NCBI RefSeq assembly: GCF_002355535.1
Contig: NZ_AP017457.1
Location: 1,116,001 to 1,180,000, forward strand
Reading direction: 5' to 3'
DNA: 64,000 nt
From: Aurantimicrobium minutum
GTDB lineage: Bacteria; Actinomycetota; Actinomycetes; Actinomycetales; Microbacteriaceae
Shown here in pieces: positions 1 through 8,183 of this stretch. Within the stretch, counting starts at the first letter, position 1. Each line of letters starts with the position of its first letter. Made by a program: the position numbers and the translations under genes. Under the pieces are notes generated by a model, which was not told where the DNA came from, did not search any database, and saw only the letters and a list, made by a program, of their open reading frames with translations.

Positions 1-50
1 TCGATAGGGCGCAGACATGTATTCATTCTGCCGGAGACTAGGGTGAATAT

Positions 51-209
51 ATGGACACAATCGTCTTCGCCCTCATTCTGGCATCAGCACTTCTCATCAT
101 TTTTGTCAAAAAGCGTTGGGTCGTTGTTCTCGGCTTTGCAGTGGCATTTATTGCCACAGCATTCCTGTTTTCACACCACGTCACCAGCACCCTTGATTTG
201 AGCTTCTAA
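51..209 (+). CDS. Small membrane protein, DUF5993-like
   Basis: A 52-aa protein that is almost entirely hydrophobic, with two predicted membrane segments (about residues 3-17 and 22-38) separated by a KKR positive cluster, and ending in TLDLSF. This N-terminal MDT and C-terminal LSF layout matches what I recall of the DUF5993 micro-proteins encoded next to DsbB homologues; that assignment is from memory. The stop codon overlaps the ATG of the DsbB-like gene (TAATG), so the two are probably translated together and may act in the same membrane complex. It is too short for most gene callers. Confidence 0.6.
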   Translation: MDTIVFALILASALLIIFVKKRWVVVLGFAVAFIATAFLFSHHVTSTLDLSF

Positions 210-910
210 TGAGTGAGATTCACGTCTCTGCCTTGCAGACCGAAACCGGCAACACCACTGTTGTGGTTGGTGACACCCGCGTTGTTGTTCCCCCACCCAC
301 CAAGCCTCACCACATCCTCTTAGGCAAGCTGGGCTTCTGGGCACAGATCGGATTCATGCTTGCCTACATCGGAGTTCTCTCCGGTGCAATGTTCTACTTC
401 CAATTCGGCTTGGGCGAATTCCCCTGCCCACTGTGTATCACCCAGCGCATGGGCATGATGCTCTCTTCACTGGGTGCGCTCTATGTCGTGGTGAACTCAC
501 TGCGAGGAACGCTCTCACCCTCTGGCTTCATGACTGGTTTGGGCTTTGCCATCTTGGGTGCACTCCTGGGTGCCACGATGTCGATTCGCCAAATCTTGCT
601 GCACATCATGCCCGGTGACCCCGGCTACGGCGGAGCCGTGCTGGGTCTTCACCTCTACACTTGGGCACTGATCAGCTTCGTTGTGGTGTTGGTCTTCGCT
701 GGTGTCCTGCTCACCTTCGGAACTGAATTCCTGCCTGTTCGCCCCAGCTCGAGCTTTGGTCGTGTGGTGGCATGGGTAGTAATCGGGATCTTCCTGTTCA
801 CCATCGTGGCCAACCTGATTGCGGTCTTCGCTCTTGAAGGCTTCAACTGGTACCTGCCAGATGACCCCACCAGCTATGAACTGTTCAACCAGCTGGGCTG
901 GAGTAAATAG
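209..910 (+). CDS. DsbB-family disulfide bond formation protein
   Basis: This 233-aa integral membrane protein probably reoxidises a periplasmic or extracytoplasmic thiol oxidase with quinone as electron acceptor. The key evidence is the CPLC motif followed by ITQRMG (about residues 73-83), the DsbB signature after the first membrane helix. Four to five further hydrophobic helices follow. The N-terminal 45 residues are a polar cytoplasmic extension not typical of E. coli DsbB. It is coupled to the preceding micro-gene and followed by tRNA-Lys. The family assignment is strong; the partner DsbA-like protein is not in this window. Confidence 0.85.
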   Translation: MSEIHVSALQTETGNTTVVVGDTRVVVPPPTKPHHILLGKLGFWAQIGFMLAYIGVLSGAMFYFQFGLGEFPCPLCITQRMGMMLSSLGALYVVVNSLRGTLSPSGFMTGLGFAILGALLGATMSIRQILLHIMPGDPGYGGAVLGLHLYTWALISFVVVLVFAGVLLTFGTEFLPVRPSSSFGRVVAWVVIGIFLFTIVANLIAVFALEGFNWYLPDDPTSYELFNQLGWSK

Positions 911-957
911 ACACTTCTGGTCTGTTCTAGACTAGATACGTGCTTTTCAAGCACGGC

Positions 958-1034
958 GGGCCTCTAGCTCAGTTGGTTAGAGCATCGGACTTTTAATCCG
1001 AGGGTCGTGGGTTCGATCCCCACGGGGCCTACCA
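958..1034 (+). tRNA. tRNA-Lys (anticodon TTT), prophage integration target
   Basis: A full cloverleaf is visible: a 7-bp acceptor stem, D arm GCTC/GAGC, anticodon loop CTTTTAA giving anticodon TTT, T arm GTGGG/CCCAC with loop TTCGATC, and an encoded CCA. The 3' part from position 989 lies inside the attL repeat, so the 3' half including CCA is supplied by the prophage. The displaced host 3' end at attR reads GGGGCCTACAG and has no encoded CCA. Confidence 0.96.
989..1032 (+). repeat. attL core (44-bp direct repeat)
   Basis: This stretch, from the anticodon loop to the first base after the discriminator of tRNA-Lys, is identical to 30276-30319. The base before it differs (G versus C), and the base after differs (C versus A), so the repeat is exactly 44 bp. 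It restores the 3' half of the tRNA after integration. Confidence 0.96.
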
Positions 1035-1039
1035 AATAA

Positions 1040-1076
1040 ACAAAGGGAAGTAGCCGGATTGGTTACTTCCCTTTGT
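1040..1076 (+). terminator. Phage-supplied terminator-like hairpin behind tRNA-Lys
   Basis: A 16-bp stem with a single G-U pair and a 5-nt loop starts 6 bp after the tRNA. It lies on the phage side of attL and probably replaces the host terminator, which was displaced to 30325-30350. There is no long T tract after it. Confidence 0.6.
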
Positions 1077-1082
1077 AGCATC

Positions 1083-1136
1083 TGGGACCCTATCTGGGAC
1101 CCTATCTCACTCTTTTTAATGTCCGTGGGACCTTAT
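1083..1136 (+). repeat. Putative integrase arm-type sites, left arm
   Basis: TGGGACCCTAT occurs at 1083-1093 and 1095-1105, and TGGGACCTTAT at 1126-1136. The same 11-mer occurs twice next to attR (30150-30160 and 30162-30172) with the same 12-bp period. Direct repeats flanking the core on both sides are typical of arm sites bound by the N-terminal domain of tyrosine integrases. The function is inferred from position. Confidence 0.7.
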
Positions 1137-1183
1137 ACAGTTATGAGTGCCAATCAAGAGGCCATAACAAAAAGGGGGAAATA

Positions 1184-1885
1184 ATGGCTGTTTTAGTCAT
1201 TCCACTGAAAGATACTGAGTGGATTTCTGGGGTAGGTGAGACATACAGACTTGCCAACTGGAAGAAGCTAATTGGCAATATAAAGCCAGGGGTTGAGTAT
1301 AAGCAGAAGCTAATGGTTCATCTCGTTCCAGAACCAACAAACAAATATGACAAAACTGCAGTAGCTCTCCACGTAAACAGTATTCATGTCGGATATTTGC
1401 CAAGTGATCTAGCTGCAAAACACTTCAACAAAATAAGCGCCGTCTACAAGCGGAAAGATTCCCTTGTTGCATATGGTTCAATATGGGCAGTGAAAAGAGG
1501 TAGCGACCTGAACGTCAACGTGTCAGTTAACCTGCCCGAGTCAATCGACCTAGCATCATTGACAAACCTAGAAGATGCCCCAAGCCAGCCGACTCGCTCT
1601 TCAGCCTCCGAGGTTTCTAACATTATTGAGCTGCCTTCTTCGCAAAAAGAAACTAAAGCTCCTACAACTACACTTCGTGAAAAAATTGCAGCAGATAAGA
1701 AAGCATCAGCTCTATTCCTGGTATTAATTATCCTTTTCAAGGTATTTGTTACCCTCTTTGTTGCAGCTGCAGCCCAGGGGATTTCTGGTACACCAGTTGC
1801 AGCACTAATTGTGTTTGTTGCCGGATTTGTCTGGATTGTCTTTGGCAAGAAAATCAAAGCAGCTCGAGACGCTAGGAAGAAGTAA
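1184..1885 (+). CDS. HIRAN-domain membrane protein (prophage accessory gene)
   Basis: This 233-aa protein has an N-terminal HIRAN-like domain (about residues 15-90) with the family pattern of a VPEPTNKYD turn, AVALHV strand and VGYLPSDLA segment. HIRAN modules bind DNA ends or single-stranded DNA. A polar linker follows, then two C-terminal membrane helices (about residues 175-222) and a basic tail, which is unusual for this domain. GGGGGA lies 6 nt before the ATG. Placed between attL and the lysis genes and facing away from them, it is probably expressed from the lysogen, perhaps for exclusion of other phages. That role is inference. Confidence 0.65.
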   Translation: MAVLVIPLKDTEWISGVGETYRLANWKKLIGNIKPGVEYKQKLMVHLVPEPTNKYDKTAVALHVNSIHVGYLPSDLAAKHFNKISAVYKRKDSLVAYGSIWAVKRGSDLNVNVSVNLPESIDLASLTNLEDAPSQPTRSSASEVSNIIELPSSQKETKAPTTTLREKIAADKKASALFLVLIILFKVFVTLFVAAAAQGISGTPVAALIVFVAGFVWIVFGKKIKAARDARKK

Positions 1886-1888
1886 CCC

Positions 1889-2221
1889 ATGAGGAAGATT
1901 CTTGGGATAGCTGCAGGAGCAATTACTGCAGTAGCTTTCACCATCTGGGGAGTGGCATCAGTCAACACAACACCCGAGCCTGTACAGACACAGCAAGTAG
2001 TCGTCCAGGATGCACCAATCTCAACAAGCATTGATGCAGTTCAAGCTCCAGCAGTCGACAACGCCACGCCAATACCTGAGCCGCCAAAGAAATGCCCTGA
2101 GGGAAGTCAAGCAAACTCAGGCGATGCCAGCGGGGACACATCTTGCTACTGGGAGATTTGTTTCCACCTGACCCTCCCAGACAGTACACATCCAGAATGT
2201 AGCTCCGACTTCAAACCATAA
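1889..2221 (+). CDS. Small secreted or membrane-anchored Cys-rich protein
   Basis: This 110-aa protein has an N-terminal hydrophobic segment (residues 4-25) that could be a signal anchor, a Thr/Pro/Gln-rich spacer, and a C-terminal region with four cysteines (KCPEG, SCYWEIC, ECSSD) that could form disulfides outside the cell. It starts 3 nt after the HIRAN gene, so both form one rightward operon ending at the hairpin 2230-2259. No family is recognised. Its position suggests a lysogenic accessory gene. Confidence 0.55.
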   Translation: MRKILGIAAGAITAVAFTIWGVASVNTTPEPVQTQQVVVQDAPISTSIDAVQAPAVDNATPIPEPPKKCPEGSQANSGDASGDTSCYWEICFHLTLPDSTHPECSSDFKP

Positions 2222-2229
2222 AGAAGAAG

Positions 2230-2259
2230 CCCCCACCCAGACCGAAATCTGAGTGGGGG
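2230..2259. terminator. Terminator hairpin between convergent prophage operons
   Basis: A 12-bp stem with one mismatch and a 6-nt loop (CCGAAA) is followed by TAATTCTTT. It lies just after the stop of the rightward accessory operon and just after the end of the leftward late operon, so it may stop transcription from both sides. Confidence 0.75.
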
Positions 2260-2270
2260 TAATTCTTTAT

Positions 2271-2360
2271 CTACTGGCAGGACTCACACTGGAACGCATC
2301 CATCGGATCTACGGGGATGACGTATTCACCAACGAAGTCAGAGCTTTTCTCTGTGCTCAT
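2271..2360 (-). CDS. 29-aa micro-protein with C-terminal CxxC
   Basis: A short reading frame begins with an ATG that overlaps the holin stop codon (ATGA) and encodes 29 residues ending FQCESCQ. The coupling and the CxxC ending argue that it is translated, as the last gene of the late operon. No function is recognised. A very short frame can occur by chance, so this remains a candidate. Confidence 0.45.
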   Translation of the reverse strand: MSTEKSSDFVGEYVIPVDPMDAFQCESCQ

Positions 2361-2542
2361 AGCTTTGTAGAAGTGTTAGCTGCAGGCATCACGTTGAGCA
2401 CTACAGTGACCAAACCAACAATTTGAGCGAGCTGTTCCTGAGTCAGGTAGCCATAGGCTGCCAGGAGAGCACCGACTGCAATCAGCACTCGGTAAATATA
2501 GGCACGCACTTCCTGCGTGAAAATTGACTTGAGCTTTTCCAT
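2357..2542 (-). CDS. Putative holin
   Basis: This 61-aa protein has a polar, charged start, one clear membrane helix (about residues 17-33, VLIAVGALLAAYGYL) and a second hydrophobic stretch (about 38-53). Small two-helix proteins next to the endolysin are typical actinophage holins, which open the membrane for lysis. It follows the 84-aa coiled-coil membrane gene by 9 nt and is coupled to the micro-gene downstream. The assignment rests on size, hydrophobicity and position. Confidence 0.65.
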   Translation of the reverse strand: MEKLKSIFTQEVRAYIYRVLIAVGALLAAYGYLTQEQLAQIVGLVTVVLNVMPAANTSTKL

Positions 2543-2551
2543 AGTTCTCCT

Positions 2552-2806
2552 TTACTTAACAACCCACGTAGCAAACGCTGCAATGAAACCGAGCAAACCG
2601 ATACCCATTGCAATCCAGTTAGTTATGTGGACTCGTGGTCCCTGGCGTTGCTTCAGAAGCTCAATCTCAACATCATGCTCAGCGAGCTTTTTCCAATGCC
2701 TGTCAGTCGTGTTTTCAAGACGATCTAACTTGTCGTTCACGGCTTTCACCATTTCTTCGAGTCGCCCTACGGCAACAAGTACGTCACTAAGCGATGGTTC
2801 AGGCAT
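2552..2806 (-). CDS. Coiled-coil protein with C-terminal membrane anchor (second holin-type gene)
   Basis: This 84-aa protein has a heptad-rich coiled coil (about residues 10-52) followed by a single C-terminal membrane helix (about 64-82). The layout resembles XhlA/DUF2746-type lysis accessory proteins. Its start codon shares a base with the endolysin stop codon, so translation is coupled. It probably helps holin or endolysin function at the membrane; the exact role is not shown by sequence. Confidence 0.6.
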   Translation of the reverse strand: MPEPSLSDVLVAVGRLEEMVKAVNDKLDRLENTTDRHWKKLAEHDVEIELLKQRQGPRVHITNWIAMGIGLLGFIAAFATWVVK

Positions 2807-3555
2807 TACGAACTCATTCGTTTAGCAATTTCATCATTGACAGCCTTAGCAATTGCTTTACTGAATGCAGCTGTGTCAATGCCTGACATAGAAGAAGATC
2901 TGTTAGAAAAAGTGTCTTTGTACCATTCACGAAATGACTTGAACTCTGCTTCTTGAGCAAAATCCCATTGGTGCATTCCACTTTTTCTCAATACTCCCAG
3001 GCGGTAATCATCTGGAATGTGCGTAACAACATCAGTACCGAGGTTATACACGTACATGTTTCCCTCTGCGTTTGTGCGTGCAATAACAATCATGTTTTGT
3101 TCCTCTTCGTCAGTTGGGAAAATGTTTACTTTAGGCCGAAGAAAACCAAGGACATAGTCCATAGTTCTATTCAGTCTCTTCACGTATGACTTTCCTTCGG
3201 ACCAGTAGCCTGTTTCCATGGTTCCGAAAGTTGACCCATCCCAGTCACGTTCAACAACACCAATGTGTCCATTTTCAGCCTGGTATGGTCCGTAGCGGCC
3301 AACAAAAATATCTCCCCTTTTCGGGTTCTCAGATACTTGAATGAAGAACTCAACCAGAGGCGGTTTAGCAGAGAACTCTGTCCACCATTGGAAGGCTGAC
3401 TGAATGCCAGATGGAAGTGGGTATTGCAATGCTCCAGCTTCATACAAGTTAGCTAGTGCAACACATTGATCTGCGCCGTTATTGAATACGTTTGTCCCCG
3501 AGGGTATTGAGAAAAACTCCTCAATACTCATCGGGGATATGCCAACAATTCTCAT
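2806..3555 (-). CDS. Endolysin with N-terminal CHAP domain
   Basis: This 249-aa protein would cut peptidoglycan at the end of infection. The N-terminal CHAP-like domain (about residues 20-145) shows the catalytic cysteine in DQCVAL (Cys31), the KRGDIFVG strand, and the catalytic histidine in NGHIGVVE (His97). The C-terminal about 100 residues are unlike common SH3 or LysM modules and may bind the host wall. There is no signal peptide, so release depends on the holins downstream. The gene overlaps the end of the tail fibre gene by 4 nt. Whether it is an amidase or an endopeptidase cannot be read from sequence. Confidence 0.8.
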   Translation of the reverse strand: MRIVGISPMSIEEFFSIPSGTNVFNNGADQCVALANLYEAGALQYPLPSGIQSAFQWWTEFSAKPPLVEFFIQVSENPKRGDIFVGRYGPYQAENGHIGVVERDWDGSTFGTMETGYWSEGKSYVKRLNRTMDYVLGFLRPKVNIFPTDEEEQNMIVIARTNAEGNMYVYNLGTDVVTHIPDDYRLGVLRKSGMHQWDFAQEAEFKSFREWYKDTFSNRSSSMSGIDTAAFSKAIAKAVNDEIAKRMSS

Positions 3556-4937
3556 TTTTCAAGAACTGCTAGTCGAGCTTCAATAGCACTCAAGCGTTGT
3601 GCTTGCTTTTGTAGTTGCGGAATGATTGCCACTGCAAGTCGCTCATAGTGGACACCTGCAGGGCTACCATCCTCATTGAAGTAGACAAACTTTTCCAAGC
3701 CGACTTCAAGAAGTTGTTCCGCAATTACACCAACCTCAATCGGCGCTTCTTTTCCTAAAGCTTCAACTGCATCGATGTACCTAAAATCAACAATTTCAGC
3801 ATCAAGAATTGCGTCTGCATCAAGAGTTGTCGGTTCAATGTCTTGTTTGACGGTTCGACTTGAAGCTGTCTGCCCGAAAGTTCCGTCAACATTCACCCAC
3901 ACGGCACGATAGGCGCCGTAAGTTACTGAGGTGTTGTATACACCGGTTGACTTTACGCCACCCCAAACGTTTAAGTAACCGCCTGTGAGGTTATCTGAAG
4001 CGATTGTGAATGCCCCGTTATTCCAGTCGCCTTGCCCAAACTTTGAAGTAGGGATTGTGGGAATGCGGTTAAGGTTCAACGTTCCGGCAACAATTGCACC
4101 AGCATCGTGCGTGTGACTAGAAGCAGCATATGAACCTGCAGGCTGCTTGCTATCAAGTGCAGCCTGCAAATTAGTTACGTCACCAATTACGTGATAGTGA
4201 GAAACGTCTGCTGCACCAATGTTGCCAGGGGTAATACCCAGCGCACTTCGTGCCGAAGCAGCTGTTGATGAACCAGTGCCGCCACTAGCTACTGGAACAA
4301 TTGGGAGTCTTGCTGAGTCAACTGTCCCTGAAGTTATGACAGAAGCATCAAGTGACGTAGGAGTTACAACCTCCCAAGTGCTTCCAGTGAAGGTTTCTAG
4401 CTTGCCAATAGTTGTGTTGAATCCAGTCAAGCCAAGGAATGCAGGTTTGCGATTTGCTGTCGTCCACACATTCTCAATAAAGGTGCGCTTGTCAGTTACA
4501 TTTCCTGCACTAATAGTTGTTACAGATGCGCCGACAGCAACATTTGCTAACAACAATTCATAGATTGCGGTATCAGTTTGAGTCAACGAGGGGGCAGAAG
4601 GCGATGCTGCAGGAGTACCTGCAATAACTGCAAGCACAATCGAATTAGCTGATGGATCAAGACGCAAAACAATTGAATCAATTCGTGGAGATGATGCCGC
4701 AGCTGAAATTACCAAAGTCTCTTCAGCAGTTGATTGGTACATATGCCCACGGACAATTGCTTGTGATAATCCGCCAGCTACCTTGACTTTCACATTCATG
4801 CCTGAAGAGTCTGCATAAACCATCAGGTTGTTATCACCTGGTACACCGTTTACACCCTGACCTATGTTCCGCAGGAGTCGTGAATACTGTGTTTCAGTAG
4901 TGTCGACGCCTTCGAATGGCCAACTTGACTGGGTCAT
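3552..4937 (-). CDS. Tail fibre with C-terminal S74 intramolecular chaperone
   Basis: This 461-aa protein has an N-terminal baseplate-like domain rich in beta segments, a central shaft rich in Ala/Ser/Thr/Gly, and a C-terminal peptidase S74 domain (about residues 360-461). That domain begins SSRTVKQDI, with the Ser and Lys of the self-cleaving chaperone, and ends in a coiled coil. S74 domains assemble the trimeric fibre and are then cut off. A strong terminator lies between it and the upstream receptor-binding gene, so it may have its own promoter or be read through. It probably recognises the host surface. Confidence 0.8.
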   Translation of the reverse strand: MTQSSWPFEGVDTTETQYSRLLRNIGQGVNGVPGDNNLMVYADSSGMNVKVKVAGGLSQAIVRGHMYQSTAEETLVISAAASSPRIDSIVLRLDPSANSIVLAVIAGTPAASPSAPSLTQTDTAIYELLLANVAVGASVTTISAGNVTDKRTFIENVWTTANRKPAFLGLTGFNTTIGKLETFTGSTWEVVTPTSLDASVITSGTVDSARLPIVPVASGGTGSSTAASARSALGITPGNIGAADVSHYHVIGDVTNLQAALDSKQPAGSYAASSHTHDAGAIVAGTLNLNRIPTIPTSKFGQGDWNNGAFTIASDNLTGGYLNVWGGVKSTGVYNTSVTYGAYRAVWVNVDGTFGQTASSRTVKQDIEPTTLDADAILDAEIVDFRYIDAVEALGKEAPIEVGVIAEQLLEVGLEKFVYFNEDGSPAGVHYERLAVAIIPQLQKQAQRLSAIEARLAVLEK

Positions 4938-4951
4938 TGTTTCTCCTTAAA

Positions 4952-4995
4952 TAAGAAAAGCCCCAAAGGGCCATAAATGTCTTGGGGTTTTCTTA
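4952..4995 (-). terminator. Intrinsic terminator behind the tail collar gene
   Basis: A stem of about 13 bp (AAGAAAAGCCCCAA on one side, TTGGGGTTTTCTT on the other) with A- and T-rich ends can act in both directions. It begins at the stop codon of the 775-aa tail gene and ends before the S74 fibre gene. Confidence 0.75.
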
Positions 4996-7320
4996 GGTTT
5001 TGATGATGTAGTTCAAAACTATGTATGGCTGCAAGTTACTGTGCGCCTGTGATGCGTCTACGGCAGCAGCATTGTTTACAGTCAAACCAGTTGTGCTTGA
5101 GTTATTTGTTGCAGTTGTGTTTTGGTTAGTTGCAGTTTGGTTTTGTGTAGTCGAGTTCAGCGCATAACCACCGCCACCAGTTGACACATTTGCACTTGCA
5201 TAACCACTTCCATTTGTTAGGAAGGCATTATTCGATGAACCAGCATGGTTATGTGCATTTTGAACATGTGTATGTGGATTCTGCGTGTGGTTGTGCCCAG
5301 GATCAGTAATACCGTGCCCATGTGAAGGTAACCCAGATTGAGCAGCAGTTAGTGTTACTGTTTCGGCGCCGCCAGTTGCTCCAAGTGCTCCAAATGTTCC
5401 AGAAGTACTCTTACCAACAGGAACACGAGTCTGCAAATCAGGCAAGTTGAAGCTTGCTCCAGAGCCACCGTAGGTGTACCCAATAACAGCAAACAACGAT
5501 GCGTAAGTGGTCGTTGAAAGGGACTGCCCCTGAGCCATCAAGAACCCAGAAGGAGCTGACGTTCCTGCATATTGCAAGATTGCGCCAACAGGAGTTCCCA
5601 CACCATCGTTACCAGCTGGCAAAGTCAAGTTCAAAGTTTGACTTGGTGCAGTGCCAGTGATGGTTGCAGCAGCTGCAGAACCTGCAGCACCTGTCGTAAC
5701 TGTGCCGATAGAAAGCGAGTTTGCTGGACCAGCAGGACCCGTAGGACCAGCAGGACCTGTTGCACCTGTCGCACCTGTGGCTCCAGTTGCCCCCTGGGGA
5801 ATAGTGAAATTGAATACTGCTGCAGAGCTAGTGCCCGAATTAGTTACAGACGCGCTAGAACCGGCAGACCCAGTAGTCGTTGTACCGACACTAATTGTTG
5901 CAGCAGAACCAGCAGGACCAGTCGCACCTGTAGGGCCTTGAGGTCCAGTCGGTCCGGCAGGGCCAGTTGCTCCCGTGGCACCAGTCGCACCAGTCGCGCC
6001 AGTCGCGCCGGTAGCTCCACGAGGAATAGTGAAGTCCAAAACAACATTCGTAGACGAACCAGAGTTCGTCACAGAAGCGTTAGAACCGGCCACGCCAGTC
6101 GTAGTAGAACCAACATTCACCGACACAGTAGCTAAGCCACCAGAACCAGACTCTTTACGCTCCAGTGCATTCACACGCTTAGTAGTCGTAACCTGCTTCT
6201 TGGCAACCAAAGCGTCATAATCGACACCCGTAGGCTGACCAACAGTCGCGCCTACACGGACGCCATCAGCCTCAACGCTCAAAGCCACCTGGGTGACAAC
6301 AGCAGAAACCTCTTGACCACCGACAACGACAGTCACAGAGTCGCCCAAGTTCCAGTCGAGACCGTAACGCATAGTCGAATCAGACGAAGGAACAACATCA
6401 ATAGATGTCACAGTCGCGCCAGACTCAGCCAAAGCCTCAAGCCCAGCCTGCTCCAGCTCAGCAGTAACAGCAGTATTGCGTTGATCTATAAACGTCTCGA
6501 TGCGTCGACCCCACAAGGTTTCAGCAGCTAAAGATTCAGAAGTATCAACCTCAATAAAGGTACGGTCAGTACCTTCTCCCTGGCCTGCAACGATGGCGCG
6601 AGAAAGCTCCATGATGCCGTAACCATAAGCGGTAGAAGCCAGAGTGTTGTTCTGGACATCCATACGGATTTCACCAGTACGGTCTGCAGGAGCAAACACT
6701 GAGAACTCAAGCTCGAGGTCATTCTGTTTGATATCAAAACCAAGCCCGTCAACAACAGCAAGCTCAGTCAACAGCTCGCCCAGAATGTCAAAACGTGCCG
6801 ACTTAGTAACCAGAGAACCAATCGCAGTATCTGGAGCCAAAGCCAAGTTAGAAATCGCGCGAGATGCAGGAGCTACACCAGGCAAAAGGTTACGTTCAAC
6901 AAAGCCATACATGGCCGTTGAAGCAACCTCAGAAGTCACAGTGTCATAAGCAGAAGTTTGCGCAGTAACATCAGCAGTCGAAGGCGTAGGGTATGCCAGA
7001 CGCTCACCCAAAATGACAGAATCATCCACACCACGAATAGTCATTACCCCGTGAGGGTCACCAGCCTCAGACACATTCTCAACAGCCGTCGTAGGGCCAG
7101 AAAGAATAACGCCAGCAGTCTGGTGAGTAACCAAAATACCTGCCCCAGGAGCAGCCAAAGCCAACCCAAGAACATGATCTGCAGGGAGAGTAATTTCCCA
7201 CGAGCCAACATTGTTGAAACGCAGGACAGATTTCCAGCCAACAAGGTCAGTTGGAAGGAGCTGTCCAATACGATTCAATGATTCGTCGCGGACTTCGAAT
7301 GTCAGCTCGTTGATGTTCAT
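4993..7320 (-). CDS. Gp37-like tail protein fused to collagen-like repeats and tail collar domain
   Basis: This 775-aa protein has three parts. Residues 1-390 resemble the siphovirus ReqiPepy6 Gp37-like baseplate protein family. Residues about 395-590 hold three copies of a unit of about 70 aa, with G-X-Y runs of GAT, GPA and GPT triplets that would form a collagen-like triple helix. The C-terminus (about 600-775) is a phage tail collar domain, with the typical GxxLPDL region, an SHGHG and His-rich loop, and the ending LNYIIKT. It is probably a receptor-binding baseplate protein. The stop of the distal tail gene overlaps its start. Confidence 0.8.
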   Translation of the reverse strand: MNINELTFEVRDESLNRIGQLLPTDLVGWKSVLRFNNVGSWEITLPADHVLGLALAAPGAGILVTHQTAGVILSGPTTAVENVSEAGDPHGVMTIRGVDDSVILGERLAYPTPSTADVTAQTSAYDTVTSEVASTAMYGFVERNLLPGVAPASRAISNLALAPDTAIGSLVTKSARFDILGELLTELAVVDGLGFDIKQNDLELEFSVFAPADRTGEIRMDVQNNTLASTAYGYGIMELSRAIVAGQGEGTDRTFIEVDTSESLAAETLWGRRIETFIDQRNTAVTAELEQAGLEALAESGATVTSIDVVPSSDSTMRYGLDWNLGDSVTVVVGGQEVSAVVTQVALSVEADGVRVGATVGQPTGVDYDALVAKKQVTTTKRVNALERKESGSGGLATVSVNVGSTTTGVAGSNASVTNSGSSTNVVLDFTIPRGATGATGATGATGATGATGPAGPTGPQGPTGATGPAGSAATISVGTTTTGSAGSSASVTNSGTSSAAVFNFTIPQGATGATGATGATGPAGPTGPAGPANSLSIGTVTTGAAGSAAAATITGTAPSQTLNLTLPAGNDGVGTPVGAILQYAGTSAPSGFLMAQGQSLSTTTYASLFAVIGYTYGGSGASFNLPDLQTRVPVGKSTSGTFGALGATGGAETVTLTAAQSGLPSHGHGITDPGHNHTQNPHTHVQNAHNHAGSSNNAFLTNGSGYASANVSTGGGGYALNSTTQNQTATNQNTTATNNSSTTGLTVNNAAAVDASQAHSNLQPYIVLNYIIKT

Positions 7321-8183
7321 TAGTGAACTACTTCCTTACGTGGTTGGTAGTAGAGAGAAATCAGAGTGTTTGCGTCAGCACCCACAGCCTCAACAGTCAC
7401 CGAAGAATTACCGGCAGGTAGAGTGAACAGTTTCGGAGCGACAGCAAGATTCGCATACTGATTCACGCCATCTTCATCTACGACAGTTCCTGCAGCAGTG
7501 TTCACCGTAATAGTTGAACCCGTAGCGATAGGAGCCGCGTACTCGAAAGACAACCCATTCTGAGACGTAACAGATACAGCATCTGCAGGCCCTTGGAAAC
7601 TCCACACAGGGTAAGCCTCAACATCGCCCAAGTTCTCAATCTCAATCTCACCGATTGCCTGAGAACCAGTCACACGCAATTCAGCAAGGTCAGGAATCAG
7701 AGAACGGCCAGTCCCAGGGACAGCAACCGAGAACGATTCAGCCTGCTGACGAATCCAAAATGGGTTAGCGAACTGCATCGAAAGAACCCAGCGTGACCAG
7801 GCAACATTCGCATCCTCACCCTTAGTGGTTTCAGCACCAGCGACATAGTGTCCCTGAGTCAGCTCCCACACCTCACCAGTTGAGTATGAAGCGCGTAAAA
7901 CAGTCCCACCAGACTTGTCATGCAACAAGTTAGAAAGACGCCTCAGATTTGATTCCACAGTCACACGGTCAGTTCCAAAAACAACAACCGGTAGATCCAT
8001 TTCACGAATGCCACGCTTAGAGAAACGCCACACTCCACCATCAGAAGCAGAGTCGTCAATCCGGACTGAAGTCGACGGGATGCCCATTCCAGACAATCCA
8101 GTTGTCAGAACATAATCTCCAGCGTCAGTGAAAACAATTTCGTCACCGTTCGCTCCAACAAGCGAAAGAGTTACGTTTACCAT
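7320..8183 (-). CDS. Distal tail (Dit-like) protein
   Basis: This 287-aa protein sits between the tape measure gene and the Gp37-like gene, the usual place of the distal tail protein that joins the tail tube to the baseplate. The N-terminal half has the beta-rich pattern of siphovirus Dit proteins (LxGxxG turn, RxLxLPVxxxG) and the second half a galectin-like, Gly/Val-rich beta domain. It overlaps the tape measure stop by 7 nt. The family call rests mainly on order and fold-like pattern. Confidence 0.75.
   Translation of the reverse strand: MVNVTLSLVGANGDEIVFTDAGDYVLTTGLSGMGIPSTSVRIDDSASDGGVWRFSKRGIREMDLPVVVFGTDRVTVESNLRRLSNLLHDKSGGTVLRASYSTGEVWELTQGHYVAGAETTKGEDANVAWSRWVLSMQFANPFWIRQQAESFSVAVPGTGRSLIPDLAELRVTGSQAIGEIEIENLGDVEAYPVWSFQGPADAVSVTSQNGLSFEYAAPIATGSTITVNTAAGTVVDEDGVNQYANLAVAPKLFTLPAGNSSVTVEAVGADANTLISLYYQPRKEVVH

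Noticed and set aside
5720-6030. CRISPR-like short repeats
   Set aside because: The repeats have no spacers and are in-frame G-X-Y codons.
5572-6135. Arg/Ser/Thr-rich plus-strand frame
   Set aside because: It is the complement of the collagen-like repeats of the tail protein and has no start signals.
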